A stretch of 64,000 nt of DNA. Source: Gryganskiella cystojenkinii (lineage: Eukaryota > Mortierellomycota > Mortierellomycetes > Mortierellales > Mortierellaceae). Shown here in pieces: positions 35,660-47,844 of the stretch (positions are counted from its first letter, which is position 1; each line of letters begins with the position of its first letter). Both the position numbers and the translations under genes were made by a program. The notes beneath the pieces were generated by a model. That model was not told where the DNA came from and did no database searches. It saw only the letters and a list, made by a program, of their open reading frames with translations. The stretch spans positions 1 through 64,000 of the forward strand of contig JAAAIG010000092.1 in assembly GCA_015852425.1 (NCBI GenBank), read 5' to 3'.

Positions 35660-36704
35660 ATGAAGTCTTTCACCCGCGTCATTTTTTTTTACCTTGGTCT
35701 TATCGACTCATGTATTTTGGGAGTTGCTGAGGTTCGGTGAGCCCATCTCTGCTACAATATGGACTGCCGGCAAGCCTGCGACTGTCAGTTGGTTCAACAC
35801 TTGCAACGAGCTTTCCGCCACCACTTTTCCTATTATCCTCAACCGCCTAAATGGAAGGATGGTAGTTCCCATTGATGGGATCAGTCCTATTGGTATTCTG
35901 GATTGCTCTATGGCTGGTTCGACCCAAGTCCAGATCCCAGTCGTGATTCCACGGGGACAAGACTATTCGATCTTGGTGGTCAATGGAAATTTATCTAGCT
36001 ACTTGTCCCTGTTCACAATTAACTCCACCCTTCCCAGCTCATCGACCAGAGCAGCAGCAGGAGATACTAAAGGATCAAGTGTGGGTGCGATTGCAGGTGC
36101 TGTTGCGGGTGCTGTTGTCATCATAGCGACTATATCTGGATTTCTTTGTATGCGGCACAAAAAGGCTATCACAGCACAGACAAAGATTGACGCAAAGGAA
36201 GCCGATGCCGAAGATTTCAGTCAGCTCCCCCAGGAACAGAATATCGATCAAGTCACCCAGTTCTCTAATTACAACACCCCAGTCACAACTCTCGCACATG
36301 CCTGCAACCCGCAAGAGGCTATCTCTTCTCCCTATCCACGCAACCCTCAATTACCCCACCCCGAATCCTCAGCGCAAGGTACCAAGATTCGGAGTTTTGG
36401 CAATCAAAACGAGGCAGAACCTCCCGTTTACAGCAGCCCTCAGTGGAGGCACGAGGATCAAGAAACTGTAACCTCGACAATGATTGTCTCACTGCCATCA
36501 CCATCGACATTAGCACCACATGCAATTCCTACTTTGCAAGATAGCAGCTACTTGTTTACCGGTGAAGGGATTTCTGATGATTCGAGACGTAATCTGGCTC
36601 AGAAGGAATTGGCATTGTTGCAGGCACAATATGATCTGCAAATTGAGAGACTTCGAGCTGAGCAAGACATAAAAGTCAGGAACATCCAAAATCGGCTAGG
36701 ATAA
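35660..36704 (+). CDS. Kre9/Knh1-type cell-surface membrane protein, apparent frameshift near the N terminus
   Basis: ATG at 35660 opens a signal-peptide-like sequence (MKSFTRVIFFYLGLIDSCIL) that ends at a TGA near 35738, while the domain EPISATIWTAGKPATVSWFN begins in the +1 frame just there. The mature part (to 36704) has a Ser-Thr-rich Kre9/Knh1-like domain (about 100 residues), a Ser/Thr/Ala linker, a transmembrane helix (VGAIAGAVAGAVVIIATISG) and a cytosolic tail. The tail contains proline-rich sequence and ends in a coiled coil (QKELALLQAQYDLQIERL). Proteins of this layout are probably wall-linked surface proteins. The run of nine T at 35682-35690 is the likeliest place for a sequencing or real indel. 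If the indel is real the copy is dead; if not, it is an ordinary one-exon gene. Confidence 0.65.
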
Positions 36705-37091
36705 GGCCAGAGTGATATAACGTTGAGCTGCCCTTGTCATCCATTAAACGTCCATCAGGCGTAGACTGCTATATCACTGTAGCTCACTTGAAGGCTGAAG
36801 AGGATTGAATTTTTAGGATGTAGACAGGCGCATTTAGATTGTAAGGTGCCCCAGGGTCGATCCACACCTGTCGGTCACATCATTTCCACTGGTACAGTAT
36901 CACGAATTATCAAGGAGCAGGGCAAGGAGAACACCAATAGAAGTCAATGGTGTTGTGTGCGTAAACACTAATCAGGATTGTAGCCCATGCGATGTAAGAT
37001 ATACCTCATACAATGACACGCGCGTAATCGAACACCCCCTCAATAGTGCAGGTGAACAAAGCATCTCAACACGTCCTCGTAATTCTCCAGC
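36705..37091. other. Intergenic region
   Basis: No supported gene. It separates the Kre9-like gene from copy C of the dispersed segment. Confidence 0.45.
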
Positions 37092-37177
37092 AGGGAAGAG
37101 AGAAAGAGCCGATATCGAAGGATCAAAAGGCAACGTCGCTATGAACGCTTGGCTGCCGCAATCCAGTTATCCTCATG
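37092..37177 (+). repeat. Dispersed coding-like segment, copy C
   Basis: It reads GKRERADIEGSKGNVAMNAW and then LPQSSYPHG in a plus-strand frame without stops. It matches copies A and B in peptide with many silent base changes. The frame around it runs to about 37242 but has no recognised domain, and it abuts the 3' end of the CFEM gene on the other strand. Confidence 0.75.
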
Positions 37178-37222
37178 GAATAGAGCCACCTTTATCAAGT
37201 TGGATCAAGCGTCTAGTCATAT

Positions 37223-37567
37223 CTAATTATGTCTATGTCTGATTTCATATTTCCCTCCATTGGCTTTACACAATTTCTGGGTAGCTTCGACCACTTTGAT
37301 TGTTTCTGCGCCGCAAGCTTTGCTAACACAAGCTGCTGCGTCCACTTTAGTACGGGCAAAATTAACAGGAAGACAAGCACACCTTACGTCTCCAGGACTG
37401 CAGGTTGTCACTTTCTTAATGGAAGCTTGAAGACAGAGATGAGCACACGGAGGTATGTCTTTGACGGTTTGCGCATGACTACAAGTAGCTAGAGCCAAGC
37501 AAATTAAACCGACAACGGCATAGAATCTTGAGCCATTGTTGGTGTGCTTGCTTCGATAAAAATGCAT
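37223..37567 (-). CDS. Secreted CFEM-domain protein
   Basis: One exon, 114 residues, starting at ATG 37567. A signal peptide is evident (VVGLICLALATCSHAQ; cleavage probably after residue ~33). The mature part has the eight-cysteine CFEM pattern: IPPCAHLCLQ, TTCSPGDVRCAC, AAACVSKACG and KLC, with the Asp of the SPGD turn that in fungal CFEM haemophores binds haem iron. There is no GPI-attachment tail; it ends in a short basic and His-containing stretch. Known CFEM proteins act in haem/iron uptake, wall stability or interaction with hosts; which applies is unknown. Confidence 0.9.
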   Translation of the reverse strand: MHFYRSKHTNNGSRFYAVVGLICLALATCSHAQTVKDIPPCAHLCLQASIKKVTTCSPGDVRCACLPVNFARTKVDAAACVSKACGAETIKVVEATQKLCKANGGKYEIRHRHN

Positions 37568-40379
37568 GTGTTTGTGAACCTGAATGGCTTTCGTTGTGGC
37601 AGGGTGTGATACGTCAGTTCACGCAATTGTGTGACCTAATGTGCAAGTTCAAGACCGAGTTGGGAAAGAGGATTGGTTGAGTCTTCAATGAGTGGCTGGC
37701 AGACAAAACTAGCCGCGTATGCGACCTGACCACAAATGAAGTACATGCTTACCTAGTTCGAGAGGTGGCGTCCAGAAACGGGTGAGGAAAAGTATGGAGT
37801 TCTTTTTTGAGAATGGAAGATCAGCGCAGTGTACTAAATTTCAATCTGAAAAATAATACCGGGGAAATATCAGGTCAAGGTAACCAAGTATTCGGCTGAG
37901 AAATGATGGATGAAATTAGAGAAGCTTACTTTGTTTGTGAATAGGAATGCCGATGAAGAAAGAGCTGGTCGAGGATGGGACACGTTTATATAGACAGTGA
38001 TCAAATGCAACATTCTAACCGTTCCTTGCTTTTCCCAATTCTTCGTTTTCTCCAACCCCTTGATCTTTTTTTTGCTGTCCCTGTAACAAGATAGTGTCTC
38101 GGGAAGGCTTCTAACGACGATGGTCTCATCATTCCCCCCGGTCTTCAACCATTCTAGAATAACCCTCGATCCACGTCACCGCAGACTCGACCGCTCCCTT
38201 CATATCTTTTTTGCAGTCCCTCTGCCTCAGTCTTTTTTTCAGTCCCTGCCTTTAATTTTTTTTTTTTTTTTTTTTTTTTTGGTCCCTAGAGCGCATTTTC
38301 ACGTTCTTCTTCTGCAAAGGACCTCGAGAATAGGAAACAAGACATACAATACAATACAAGTATATGAATGCTCTAACTATATATTTTGAGTAAAGACAGA
38401 GTACTGTATTTGTCTGCTCACTTTGCGCCTGGAAGCTCTTCGCGATTTTTTTTGTCAGATCTCGGTAAAAAGAAAAGTAAAAAAAAGATTGAAGATCAAA
38501 AGGTCCCCAGGCCAATTGTTCGGATCGGTACCTACATGCGCAGATGCAATGCAAACGGGATTGACCAAAAGATAATACAGGTCCAAAATATAAAAGAGAG
38601 AAAACGTCCAGAAGCAATCATTCTTGTTTGTTTTGTACCACCTCTAGACGCTGGCCAAGGCATTTTCTTATTTTTCTTTATATCCGGTTTAGAAGTGAAT
38701 AATAATGCCATGTACCTTCGCCTGTTTTGCTGGAATGCTGAGATCGAAGACGGAACACAAAGGGCTGCGTGTCGAGAAACTCTTGAACTCCTTTTCTTCA
38801 GCGTCTGAACGACGAGTCGCCTCTCTTAATTCCTCATCTCACAAAGCACTGTGTTGGAGATGCGCACCCAGACCGAGGCGGGGGGGGGGGGGAGGGGTTT
38901 CTGCTTCGAAGAGCAGCTACTGATGGAAAAAAATTTGCTCCCGCTGATTGCTGTGCGCCAACGACAAGCACATTTTAGGGTACAACATGATTCAATTCTG
39001 GAGGGATGTTTCTGTTTACTCATAAAGCAAAGAAGCGAAGGAGCGACAACTCGAGATACATACAGTAGCGGAGTGTAGAAAAATTGAACGGGGGCAACTA
39101 TGGTGTAAAAAACAGCAAAAAATTGAAAATGGGCCACGATGCCGCGTGCATTCGGAGCAAGCTCACACATGTGGCAAAGACAACAAAACATGAAGAAGAT
39201 TTTGAAAGTCATTCCAGCAGAACAAGGAGGGAGTGGCAAGCCAGAAAAATCGAAAAGAGAAGAAAACAACGAAAACATCAACAAAGTGAGCAAAGGTCCC
39301 AGACCTGCTGCTGAAAAAATAGAGGACTCTCTCACAAGACAAAAAGGTACAGTGAGGTTGCCCGAAGGCAGAAAAGTCCTCTTGGCGTTTGTTTTTGCTC
39401 TCATTTCCTTTGACTGGAGCTCTTAGTTTCGCTTCTCCAGTTCGCCTTCAAGTCGTTTTAAAATGTGGACCCGATGTTGTCGTCTGTTGTTCGATGCCAC
39501 TTGCTTCCCCCTCTTCCCGAAATAAAACTTGCGGTTATGAACGAGGGGTGATGATGGAGGGGGCGATTGGAAATCATTTTTTGTCATCAGTTTCCCAGTT
39601 CTTCCTCTGCTGTCAACATCTTTCTTGTTCTTCGAAGAAACCCCTATATATTCCGCCGTCAATGGACCTTCGCGCCTTCCCAGCAGAAAATAATAATTGT
39701 CCAATCGTTTCTCAAAAGAAAAAATTGACACGAAAGGGGTAAACAAACACAAAAGGGGCAGGGGTGGTTGTTGTGTTTAAGGTTAATACGATTGCGACCG
39801 CTGTTCCTCTGCAAGCCGTTGATGGTGGGGCGGTGTAGGGTTGAGAGCGCGAAACAAACAAAATGAAAATTGCTCAATTTTCGCCTTCATCAAAATCTCT
39901 TCTCTTTGTGGCGACAAGTTGGAAAATGAGGGCTGGGTGTCTCGGTCGCTATGTTCGTTCTTTTTGGGTAGGGGTCCTGCGATCAGACCTCTGTCCCCTG
40001 TCCAAATCGTTAATTCGTGCTCAGGAGTCTTTCCCTTCAGATGTAGAAGCTCGCCGCGGCCCAGTTCTTTGTTTTGTTCTTTCATTTGCACACACGATCA
40101 GTCCATCGATTATCAAAAGGATCTGACTCCGATTTGTTCTTTGCCACGCACACTTCGTTGAATATATACTTTGAACATTCCCCGGCGCTCGCTCTTTCCT
40201 CTTCTCTCTCTTTACGTTCTCTTCTCCTTCACGCTACCCCCCCACCCCATTGCTCTAGTCCCAAGCATCACCATCTTCATCTTCCATCTCCGCGTTCTTC
40301 CTTCCACCCCTACTCTTCTCAGTCTTTAGCACAAAACGAAAAAGCATACGAAAAGCATTCCCCCCACATACCATCAGAA
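37568..40379. other. 2.8-kb region without a supported gene
   Basis: The left part is upstream of the CFEM gene. Around 38060-38290 a T-run followed by an AGTCCCT-type word recurs (at about 38066, 38207, 38229 and 38256), and one T-run reaches 25 bases (38256-38280). A G-run lies at 38881-38892. At 38826-39404 a minus-strand ATG frame of 192 codons overlaps a plus-strand ATG frame (39139-39426, 95 codons); neither has a domain or splice support. The right end (40190-40379) is a C/T-rich leader typical of a strongly expressed gene. Confidence 0.5.
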
Positions 40380-41511
40380 ATGGCACCTATTGCACGTATC
40401 TTTGCAGGACCTGTCTCGATCGTCACAGGCGCTCTTTTCAGCGCTCTCTCAGCACCGCCTAGCTCACCACCCTCAGACGGTCTGAACGCCAGTGTCTGGG
40501 GTACGGACTATACTGGCACTGCTTCCTTCCTGAACTTCACTCTCAACTCTGTCCCCCTTGCCACCACCACAAAGACTCCTCGACCAGTTTCTCCATCTCT
40601 CGTCTACTTCAACACCACGAGCCACGCCTACACTGGATGCAACAAAAAGACTTTTACTTCATCCGACAATGTCGCGTTCATGAACCCTTTGCAGTTCGGA
40701 AATGCTTCGCTCTCAAACTCAACCTGTGGTGAATGGATCCGGATCCAGAACCGCGAGAACACCGAACAGGTGTCCTTGGTTCAGATTGTTGGTATTTGTA
40801 CCGGCTGTGAATACGGGTCGATCTCGCTGGGTGTACCGAGTCTGGATGACCTCGCGCCTGAGGTTCCGTTCGATAAGTTGACGTTTGATCCCTCCGCTAC
40901 CGCCACGATCGCCAACCTCACCGACCCAACTAACCCCTTGCCCGTTGATTCGACCCCGATCGTGCCCTGGGATCTGGTCAACATCGTTTGGACCCTTGTC
41001 GATGCTCCCACATCTCCTAAACCTGTCAAACCAACACCTACTCCCAAGCCTACCACAACTACTACAATCAAGGCTCCCGCACCGACCAAGAAACCTGCCC
41101 CAAATTCCGGTGGCGAAACCTTTACGGGTCGCATGACCTGGTACTCGGATACGTTTGGTCAATGTGAGAAGCATTATTCGCAATCGGATATGATTGTCGC
41201 TGTGAACCAAGCTCAGATGGGCACTGGTAAATCGCTCTGTGGCAAAAAAATTCTCTTGACCCAGAAGGGATCGAACACGCAGGTCGTGGTTACGGTTGTC
41301 GATATGTGTCCGAGCAAGTACTGCAGCAAAGGAGATCTTGATTTGAGGTGAGTTCTTTTTGTTGAGCTTTGTGCTATCTTATCTGTTTCGCCGACCTTTT
41401 AGCTAATAGTTGTGTGCCTTTCTTGTTGTTGATGTCGATAGTCAAGGTGCCTTTAAAAAGTTTGCTGGGTTGGGAGTTGGAGTCCTCCAGCTCACTTGGA
41501 GCTTTTTGTAA
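40380..41511 (+). CDS. Secreted barwin/RlpA-like (expansin-type) double-psi beta-barrel protein
   Basis: Two exons (40380-41347, 41442-41511) give 345 residues. The N terminus (MAPIARIFAGPVSIVTGALF) is signal-like. The first half contains a second Cys-bearing domain with TYTGCNKK-type sequence, a CGEW motif and ICTGCEYGSISL. After a Thr/Pro/Lys-rich linker (~220-250) comes a double-psi beta-barrel: FTGRMTWYSDTFGQCEKHYS, CGKKILL, VVVTVVDMCPSKYC, and, after the intron, DLSQGAFKKFAGLGVGVLQL-TW. These are the hallmarks of barwin/expansin-like fungal proteins, secreted and thought to loosen or bind cell walls. The splice restores DLSQGAF, confirming the last exon. Confidence 0.88.
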
Positions 41512-42213
41512 AAACAAGCCGTGTCTCCCCATGAACGCTTGTTCAAGTCATCTACCCATCGTTCTACACTTTAAACATAATTGTACCATTTCTTTTTTGC
41601 ATTTATCCCCCTCTTCCTCTCCAATCGTCTACCACTACTACATCGTTTATCCGCCAGTTTTCCCTTTCGTCCTTTTGTTGTAAATTAGACGCTCGAACCA
41701 TCGAGCTTTATTTTTATTATTATTTTTTCTGACTATTACCTAAATGATTATTTTTCCCGAAGGTGGTTGATTCACTTTCGGCTAGACTTGTTCATTAAAG
41801 TAAATATGTGATGCGTTTTCTGTTTGGTTTCTTCAAACATTGTTCCGGTTCTTGATATTTCATATGCTTGTCAACTGGACTCCCGGGGCTGATATTGGCA
41901 TGATGTCGATCGTCTCTCCTCCAGGAGACGTCTCGCGTCCTACACGCGCGTGAGTCAAAGAGAAACAGTCACATAAGCTGATGTCTCACACTGTGTGTTT
42001 TCGATTTCGTCAGAGAACGTGAAGCAAGGCGTCCCTTTGCTTTTGATTCTCTCCATCGATACATCGATACCTACTGTCATCAACTCGAAGGACAGGAACA
42101 GCACACGAAGAGAACTCAACGAAACTCATCGCAACCTCAGCAGCCAGACATCTCATTTCCTGCACCAGACTGCTCAGCTCATAGAGAACACCCTTAGAGA
42201 GTCATTTTCAGCA
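41512..42213. other. Intergenic region
   Basis: 3' flank of the expansin-like gene and the promoter of TYR1. The frame of TYR1 is open upstream of the ATG (to about 41995) but contains no earlier ATG. No other gene seen. Confidence 0.5.
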
Positions 42214-44301
42214 ATGAAGGAGATCACCCCAGAAGAATGCATCGTCGAAATGGACACCGTCCAATTGGGTATCATTGGTATGGGTGACATGGGAAAGCTT
42301 TACGCTCGCACGTTTTCAAAAGCTGGATGGAAAAAGTAAGCAGGGTTCTTTTGTTGTTTATAAACGTCGTTCAGGGAGTTCTTTCATACTAGAAAAGAAG
42401 CTCGATGATTCATAGCCTTCTAACTCGCCGCTTTTGCCGCCACGGTTCTCTCTTGAATAGTGTCAACGTCTGTGATATGCCCAGCAAATACGAGCACCTA
42501 CGCCAAGAGTTTGAAGGAACAGGAGTCACAGTCATGAAGGACGGACACGCGGTTTCTCGCCAAAGTGACTGGATCCTTTACTCTGTCCCCGCCGAGTTTA
42601 TCGACTCTGTCGTCGCCACATATGGTCCATGTAAGGCAACCTCAGGGAGTCGCGGCTGTTCGCAGCTATTGTTTGGCCACGAACAGAAGAAGGACACAAC
42701 GGGACAGGTATACTAATGCTATCGCGCATTTTTCCTCTTTGGCCACCGGATTGATCGATCCAATTAGCCACCAAGATCGGAGCCATTGTCGCAGGACAAA
42801 CATCGGTCAAGGCTCCCGAGATTGCTGCGTTCGAGAAACACCTCCCCGAGGACGTTTACATCATCACCTGTCACTCTATGCATGGACCCACAGTCTCGCC
42901 CAAAGGGCAGCCGCTTGTGATCATCAACCATCGCGGAACTGCTGAAGCTCTGGCGCTGGTCGAGAGGATTTTGAGCTGTTTCCAGAGTGAGATTGCTCAT
43001 CTCTCTTACAAGGAGCATGATCGGATCACGGCTGATACACAGGCGGTCACCCATATGGCGTTCTTGAGCATGGGAACGACATGGAAGCACCAAGATAACT
43101 TTCCAGTAAGGAGACTTTGAGGGCAGTCATGGATATGTATGGCAACGCGTTTTTCTTGGAGGCGCATGATGGCTAATCTTTCAACTGTTCTTTTTCTCGG
43201 TTGTTCCTTTGTAGTGGTTCGACCCGACTTACACCGGAGGAATCGAGAACGTAAAAGTGAATATGACGATGCGCATTCTCTCGAACAAGTGGCACGGTAT
43301 GACCCAAAAGGATGAATATTTGGTATGTGAACTGAATCACAAACCGCTTAACAGAATACTTACGTTTTTTTTTGCGTTTATTGACTCGTTTATTGACTAG
43401 TCTATGCCGGCTTGGCTATTCTGAACCCATCCGCCAAGGCCCAGGTCCGACAGTACTCCCTCTCGGTCGCAGCGCTGTTCAAGCTCATGATCCAGGAGAA
43501 GGAAGAAGAGTTTGTCTCCCGTATTCGCGCGGTAAGTGAACTCTTTGTTTCGACTACCGAACTTGTTTTCTCTCACAAACCTGTCATTGTCACTCGCTCA
43601 CGCATCATGTCAATTTTGCAACAACTCTTTCTGAGTCTAGGCTGGCGAATTCGTATTTGGAAACAGAGGCGATCGGGAGAATATTCTCTTGGAAGACAAC
43701 TTGCTGGACCAGTACTCGCTTGGAAGCGTGCCAAAGGATAAACGCAAGCCCAACTCTCACCTCTCTCTCTTGGCCATGGTCGATTGCTGGTACCAACTCA
43801 AGATGTGTCCTTACTCGCATATGGTCTGTCAAACGCCCTTGTTCCGTTTTTGGCTGTAAGTGGTTCAAGGCGGTCTTAGCCGGCAATTTAAACACGAGCT
43901 CGATTTTATTTCCTATCAGCAACGTATATGTATATACCTCGTCTCCTGTATTTATTCTCTCTGCTTTTTTGACACTTTTTTTTAGTGGCATCTCTGAGTA
44001 CTTGTTCTTGAACGAGGATTACCTTCAGGATGCGATCCAGGCCGCATTATACTGCAAAGAGATTCGAGAGGACGACATGGAATTTATGATGTCTGCAAGG
44101 GGCTGGCAAGAGTGTATTGCGTTAGGCAACATGGAGGGTTACCGTCTTCGGTTTGAGGATACGGCTCAGTTCTTCCAGAACCGGTTTGGGGAAGCGGCCG
44201 TAATTGGCAAACAGATGATCGAGATGATTACGAGAAAGACTGCACCGCCAGCCAAGTTTGGCTCAACTGGTTTAGGAACAACACCAACAAAATCGTCATA
44301 G
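42214..44301 (+). CDS. TYR1: Prephenate dehydrogenase
   Basis: Seven exons (42214-42335, 42461-42630, 42768-43105, 43215-43296, 43401-43531, 43641-43855, 43986-44301) give 457 residues. The enzyme oxidises prephenate to 4-hydroxyphenylpyruvate for tyrosine synthesis, using NAD(P). The Rossmann motif LGIIGMGDMGKLYA stands at residues ~18-31, followed by DWILYSVPAEF, ITCHSMHGP (conserved His in the active-site loop), ITADTQAVTHMAFL and NKWHVYAGLAILNP. The C-terminal half is helical as in yeast Tyr1. The start at 42214 is the first ATG of the open frame; another Met at residue 13 (42250) is possible. All splice junctions restore family sequence (for example YGP-STKIGAIVAGQTS). Confidence 0.95.
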
Positions 44302-44935
44302 ATAACGGGCGGGTTACTCCTAGGACGGACTCGCAGTTTTAGAAACTTGAACATGGTCACTAATAAAAAACGACTCGCGCAAAAAAAGGCGAATAGACAT
44401 TGAAAGTTTGATGGCAAAGGGGGATGGGAGAAGGTCCTTTACAGTCTGGAGTGTCTAGGTCGAGCCTTCTCATCGAACACGGCAAAAATGTCTTATACTC
44501 TGTGTAGGACTCAGGGCGAAAGGGTCGACGGTGAAACAGGGCACGGCCTCTGTCTGGTCTGTTGTCGCATTTAAGCGGGACCGAAAAAAAGCGCGCAAAG
44601 TCGACTTTTCGAATTTTTTAGGAGGCCTCGTGGGCACGCCCCAATCCAATGCCGTGAGAGCAAAATCAATAAAAGAAAAAGTGTCCAACGGCCCTGTCTC
44701 CCTTTCTTCTTTACTCCTTTGTCTTTCTCGTTTGATTGCTTTCCCACTCTTTGTCATTTCATTTCATTCCTCTCTCTCCATCACACTCTTTACATTTTCT
44801 TCTGATTCGGCCATCAAATTATTTTTTTTGTTCGCCGCCACTTCATATTTTTTTCTTATTAAACCTCTTTCCTAGCAAAACTCTACCTGACAGACACCCT
44901 CGGGTTTCTTTTCTAGGACTCGTTCAAAGCTGTTT
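44302..44935. other. Intergenic region
   Basis: TYR1 3' flank and stomatin promoter; 44700-44900 is T/C-rich. Overlapping frames of 95-114 codons on opposite strands at 44470-44875 lack any recognised feature. Confidence 0.5.
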
Positions 44936-46761
44936 ATGACCTCCAGAACCCGTTCTGACGATATCGACCTCGACACCATGTCCCAATCTCAATCCACCGC
45001 CGCCCCTGTCTCACAACAGCCTCTCTCTCAGCATGCAATGCAACGCTCTTTTGCCGCCCGTGAGTAGATACCCGCTCTTCTCTCTCTCTCCTCATATCCT
45101 TCCGCGAGGTTCCACCAAACTCAGACACTCGGCGCGCCAACTGCGAGACGCATAGATTCTCTTTGCTAACCAGGTCTTGTCACTATTCTTGTTTCATTTA
45201 TGCACTCCCCCTCCTTGTCATGAATAGAGTCACACAGTCCAGACGATGAGAACCACGGTATGCAGAAACCCAAGCTTTGCACGCAAAAGAAAACGATTGA
45301 AATCCGTTACGATTAAACGTGTTTGTTTTTCGCTGTCTTTTAATGAAGCTTCTTTGATGTCCATCTTTCCTAGGCGCCTATGGTGCGATGATGAACGCCA
45401 TTGGAGAGTGTATGGGGTAAGAAGATCGACGAAGCTCTTGATGCAAAGTTTTTTTTTCTATCGGTCGAGCAACACGCTGCTTGCCTTATTCCTCCCCACT
45501 TTGTTTTCCTTACTTCAACCCTCCTTCATCCCTGCTCGTTCGCGAACCTAACTGTTTCCTTGCTTTTTCTATTTTTTAAACAGTTTCTGTGGTGCCATCC
45601 CACTCGTCTTTTGTTGTCCAAATCCCTACAAGTCTGTCCCTCAAGGCCATGTGGGTTTGATCTCTCGTTTCGGTAATAGCGCGCTTCAGTCTCACATTTT
45701 GATACTCCAAGCAAACTCAATCCGTCTCTAACAAATCTGTCGCCCACAACCATTCAACGCTAACCACTGAAAATATAGGCAAGTTCTACCGAATCGTCGA
45801 CCCTGGACTGACAAAGATTAATCCAGTTACCGAGAAGTTGGTCAAGGTTGATATCAAGATCCAATTGTCCGATATCCCTCAGCAGGTCATTATGACAAAA
45901 GACAATGTCAAGTAAGTCTAAGTGATCTTTTGTATTGACACGTCCATCGCGAAAAAAAAAGACATGTTTCCAAGATTTCCGGGTTACTCATACCATTCTT
46001 CAAATCAACAGTTGTTCTATTGACAGTGTTCTTTACTGGCATGTGGTCGAACCTTCCCAGTCTGTCTATGGCGTCTCCAATGTCGAAAGCGCCTTGATCG
46101 AGAGGTATGAGCACAAGGCGCAGAACAACCATAAAAAACGACAGCAAAAATGATTCTTGTTTTGTCCTTGGAAACTAACCGTGGCCTTCTTTCTTGTTCT
46201 CTTTCGCTTTAGAACCCAAACCACTCTTCGTCATATTCTTGGTATGCGCGTACTCCAAGAATTGATTGAGAACCGCGGTAAGAGAAAATGTTTTAAGTCT
46301 TGTTTGGCAAAGGTTTCGTTTCACGGGTGTAATGTAAAGAAGCTGTTCTCACTCGTGATCCCTCATTATATGCACTCACAGAGGCAATCGGCGAGGAGAT
46401 CCAGGCCGTGATCGATGGACCCGCTCGAGCTTGGGGTGTCAAGGTCGAATCTGTCCTGATCAAGGACATCTCGTTCTCAAAGGAACTTCAGGAGTCTCTT
46501 TCTTCGGCCGCTCAGGCCAAGAGAATTGCCGAGTCCAAGGTCATTGGCGCTCAGGCCGAGGTGGACAGCGCCAAGTTGATGAGAGCCGCTGCTGATATCT
46601 TGAACACCCCAGCGGCGATGCAGATCCGTTACCTCGAGACAATGACCAACATGGCCAAGGGCTCAAACACTCGAGTGATCTTTATGCCGACTCAATCGAG
46701 TGGTCATGACATGACCCCACTTCAGGCGAATCAGTGGCAGCAGTTGGCCAACCAACAATAA
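44936..46761 (+). CDS. Stomatin-family (SPFH/band 7) membrane protein
   Basis: Eight exons (44936-45059, 45228-45257, 45374-45416, 45584-45672, 45779-45911, 46012-46104, 46213-46277, 46382-46761) give 318 residues. A disordered Ser/Gln-rich head of ~45 residues precedes a short hydrophobic, cysteine-bearing hairpin (ECMGFCGAIPLVCCPNPYKS). The SPFH domain follows: VPQGHVGLISRFGKFYRIVDPGL (as two blocks), IQLSDIPQQVIMTKDNV, VLYWHVVEP and LRHILGMRVLQELIENR. Then come the coiled AKRIAESKVIGAQAEVDSAK helix and a C-terminal oligomerisation segment LNTPAAMQIRYLETMTNMAK. Stomatins form oligomeric scaffolds on membranes; the cysteines suggest palmitoylation (inference). Slp2-type mitochondrial forms are less likely because no presequence is present. 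Confidence 0.92.
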
Positions 46762-47387
46762 CAAAAGAAGATAGTTTTACCGATCCTTCATCAGGACAGG
46801 GATTCCAGATGACGTTAGGTAGAGAAAGTTGTCAATAATATCGAAAAGAAGACAGGTTGGTCGGATATGGGTTCTTGACCACGTTGAATAATAAACAAAT
46901 CCGATATAGCTCACGGCAACGGCATTTGAGTTCAAAAGTTCAGTGAACGGCGAACGTGAGCCCTATCAGCAGGATGTGAGGATGGTCGCGTGCGACCAAC
47001 AGCTCTTGATTTTAGCTGGTGACCGAGTATTGGCTGCATGGACTGTGGGCTGTGAAGGTGCATGTAATAAATAATATATCGCAAAAGGTTGAGATATGAG
47101 GGTCGCGTTCATAGTTTGTGTAATCCGTTCGTGATGGAGGTTAAAGCGAACCATGATGTGGTGCGACAATTTGACAGATCTTTGTTGATTTCGACTCGCT
47201 TCCTCTCTGCTTTTTTTTTTATCCTCGTTGCCACCCTTCCTACTTCCACCCTATCCCCCGACTTCGGCCCCGTTGACATCCGCGCCTCTCGCCCTGCCTC
47301 TACTCCCCATCTGCATCCCTCCAACATGACCTAACATCCATCAGAGCCTCGGGAGGCAAACAAACCCAACCCCATACAATCGGCAAC
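46762..47387. other. Intergenic region
   Basis: Stomatin 3' flank and AT-rich sequence, with a T-run at 47209-47220. No supported gene. Confidence 0.5.
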
Positions 47388-47844
47388 ATGCAAGAGACCC
47401 GACCGCCGAAGCTTGACCCCGTGAATCCTGGATGTAAGTGACCATGTCTATGATCGGGATGTATAGTGCCGTAGAGTAGTATCTAAACATTATCACATCA
47501 AATAGCGTTCATTATCTCTGTGCGGCTTACCAAAAGTCAGAACACGGCCTTTGATGTCAAGACGTGTAAATTTACTGAGCACACGTTGATATTCTCGGAA
47601 GGATCGTTTATCGAGGGCATGGACATCATGGCAACTCATCATCATGCTGTTCCGTCAAAGGATACGGACAGGTTTGGTGGCAAAATAAGCTAACATGGAT
47701 TGATGTGAATGTTGGGTGGATGATCGAATATGGCACATTTTCAACAGGCTGGATCCGTACCCATCACGGAGTCTCTGGTGGCTGTGGAAGACTCCTCACT
47801 TGGGAAAATACGATAGTCCGTCTCGGAACAGCATTTGCCTTTGA
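47388..47844 (+). CDS. Hypothetical small protein, low confidence
   Basis: ATG at 47388 opens MQETRPPKLDPVNPG with a donor (T|GTAAGT). A second exon after AAATAG at about 47505 reads SFIISVRLTKSQNTAFDVKT to AVPSKDTDR with a donor at about 47671, and a third exon from about 47750 ends at TGA 47842-47844. The three exons join in frame to about 100 residues. The third exon is open in all three frames, so its reading is uncertain, and downstream sequence (47918-48150) also has an acceptor plus an open frame that does not join cleanly. No domain is recognised. The locus may be a decayed gene. Confidence 0.3.

Noticed and set aside
38826..39404. A 192-codon minus-strand ATG frame
   Set aside because: Composition is erratic (Phe/Cys/Leu and Pro runs), a plus-strand ATG frame overlaps it, and there is no domain, splice signal or leader to support a gene.
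44470..44875. Opposing 95- and 114-codon frames
   Set aside because: No recognisable features; they fall in the stomatin promoter/leader with low-complexity pyrimidine tracts.
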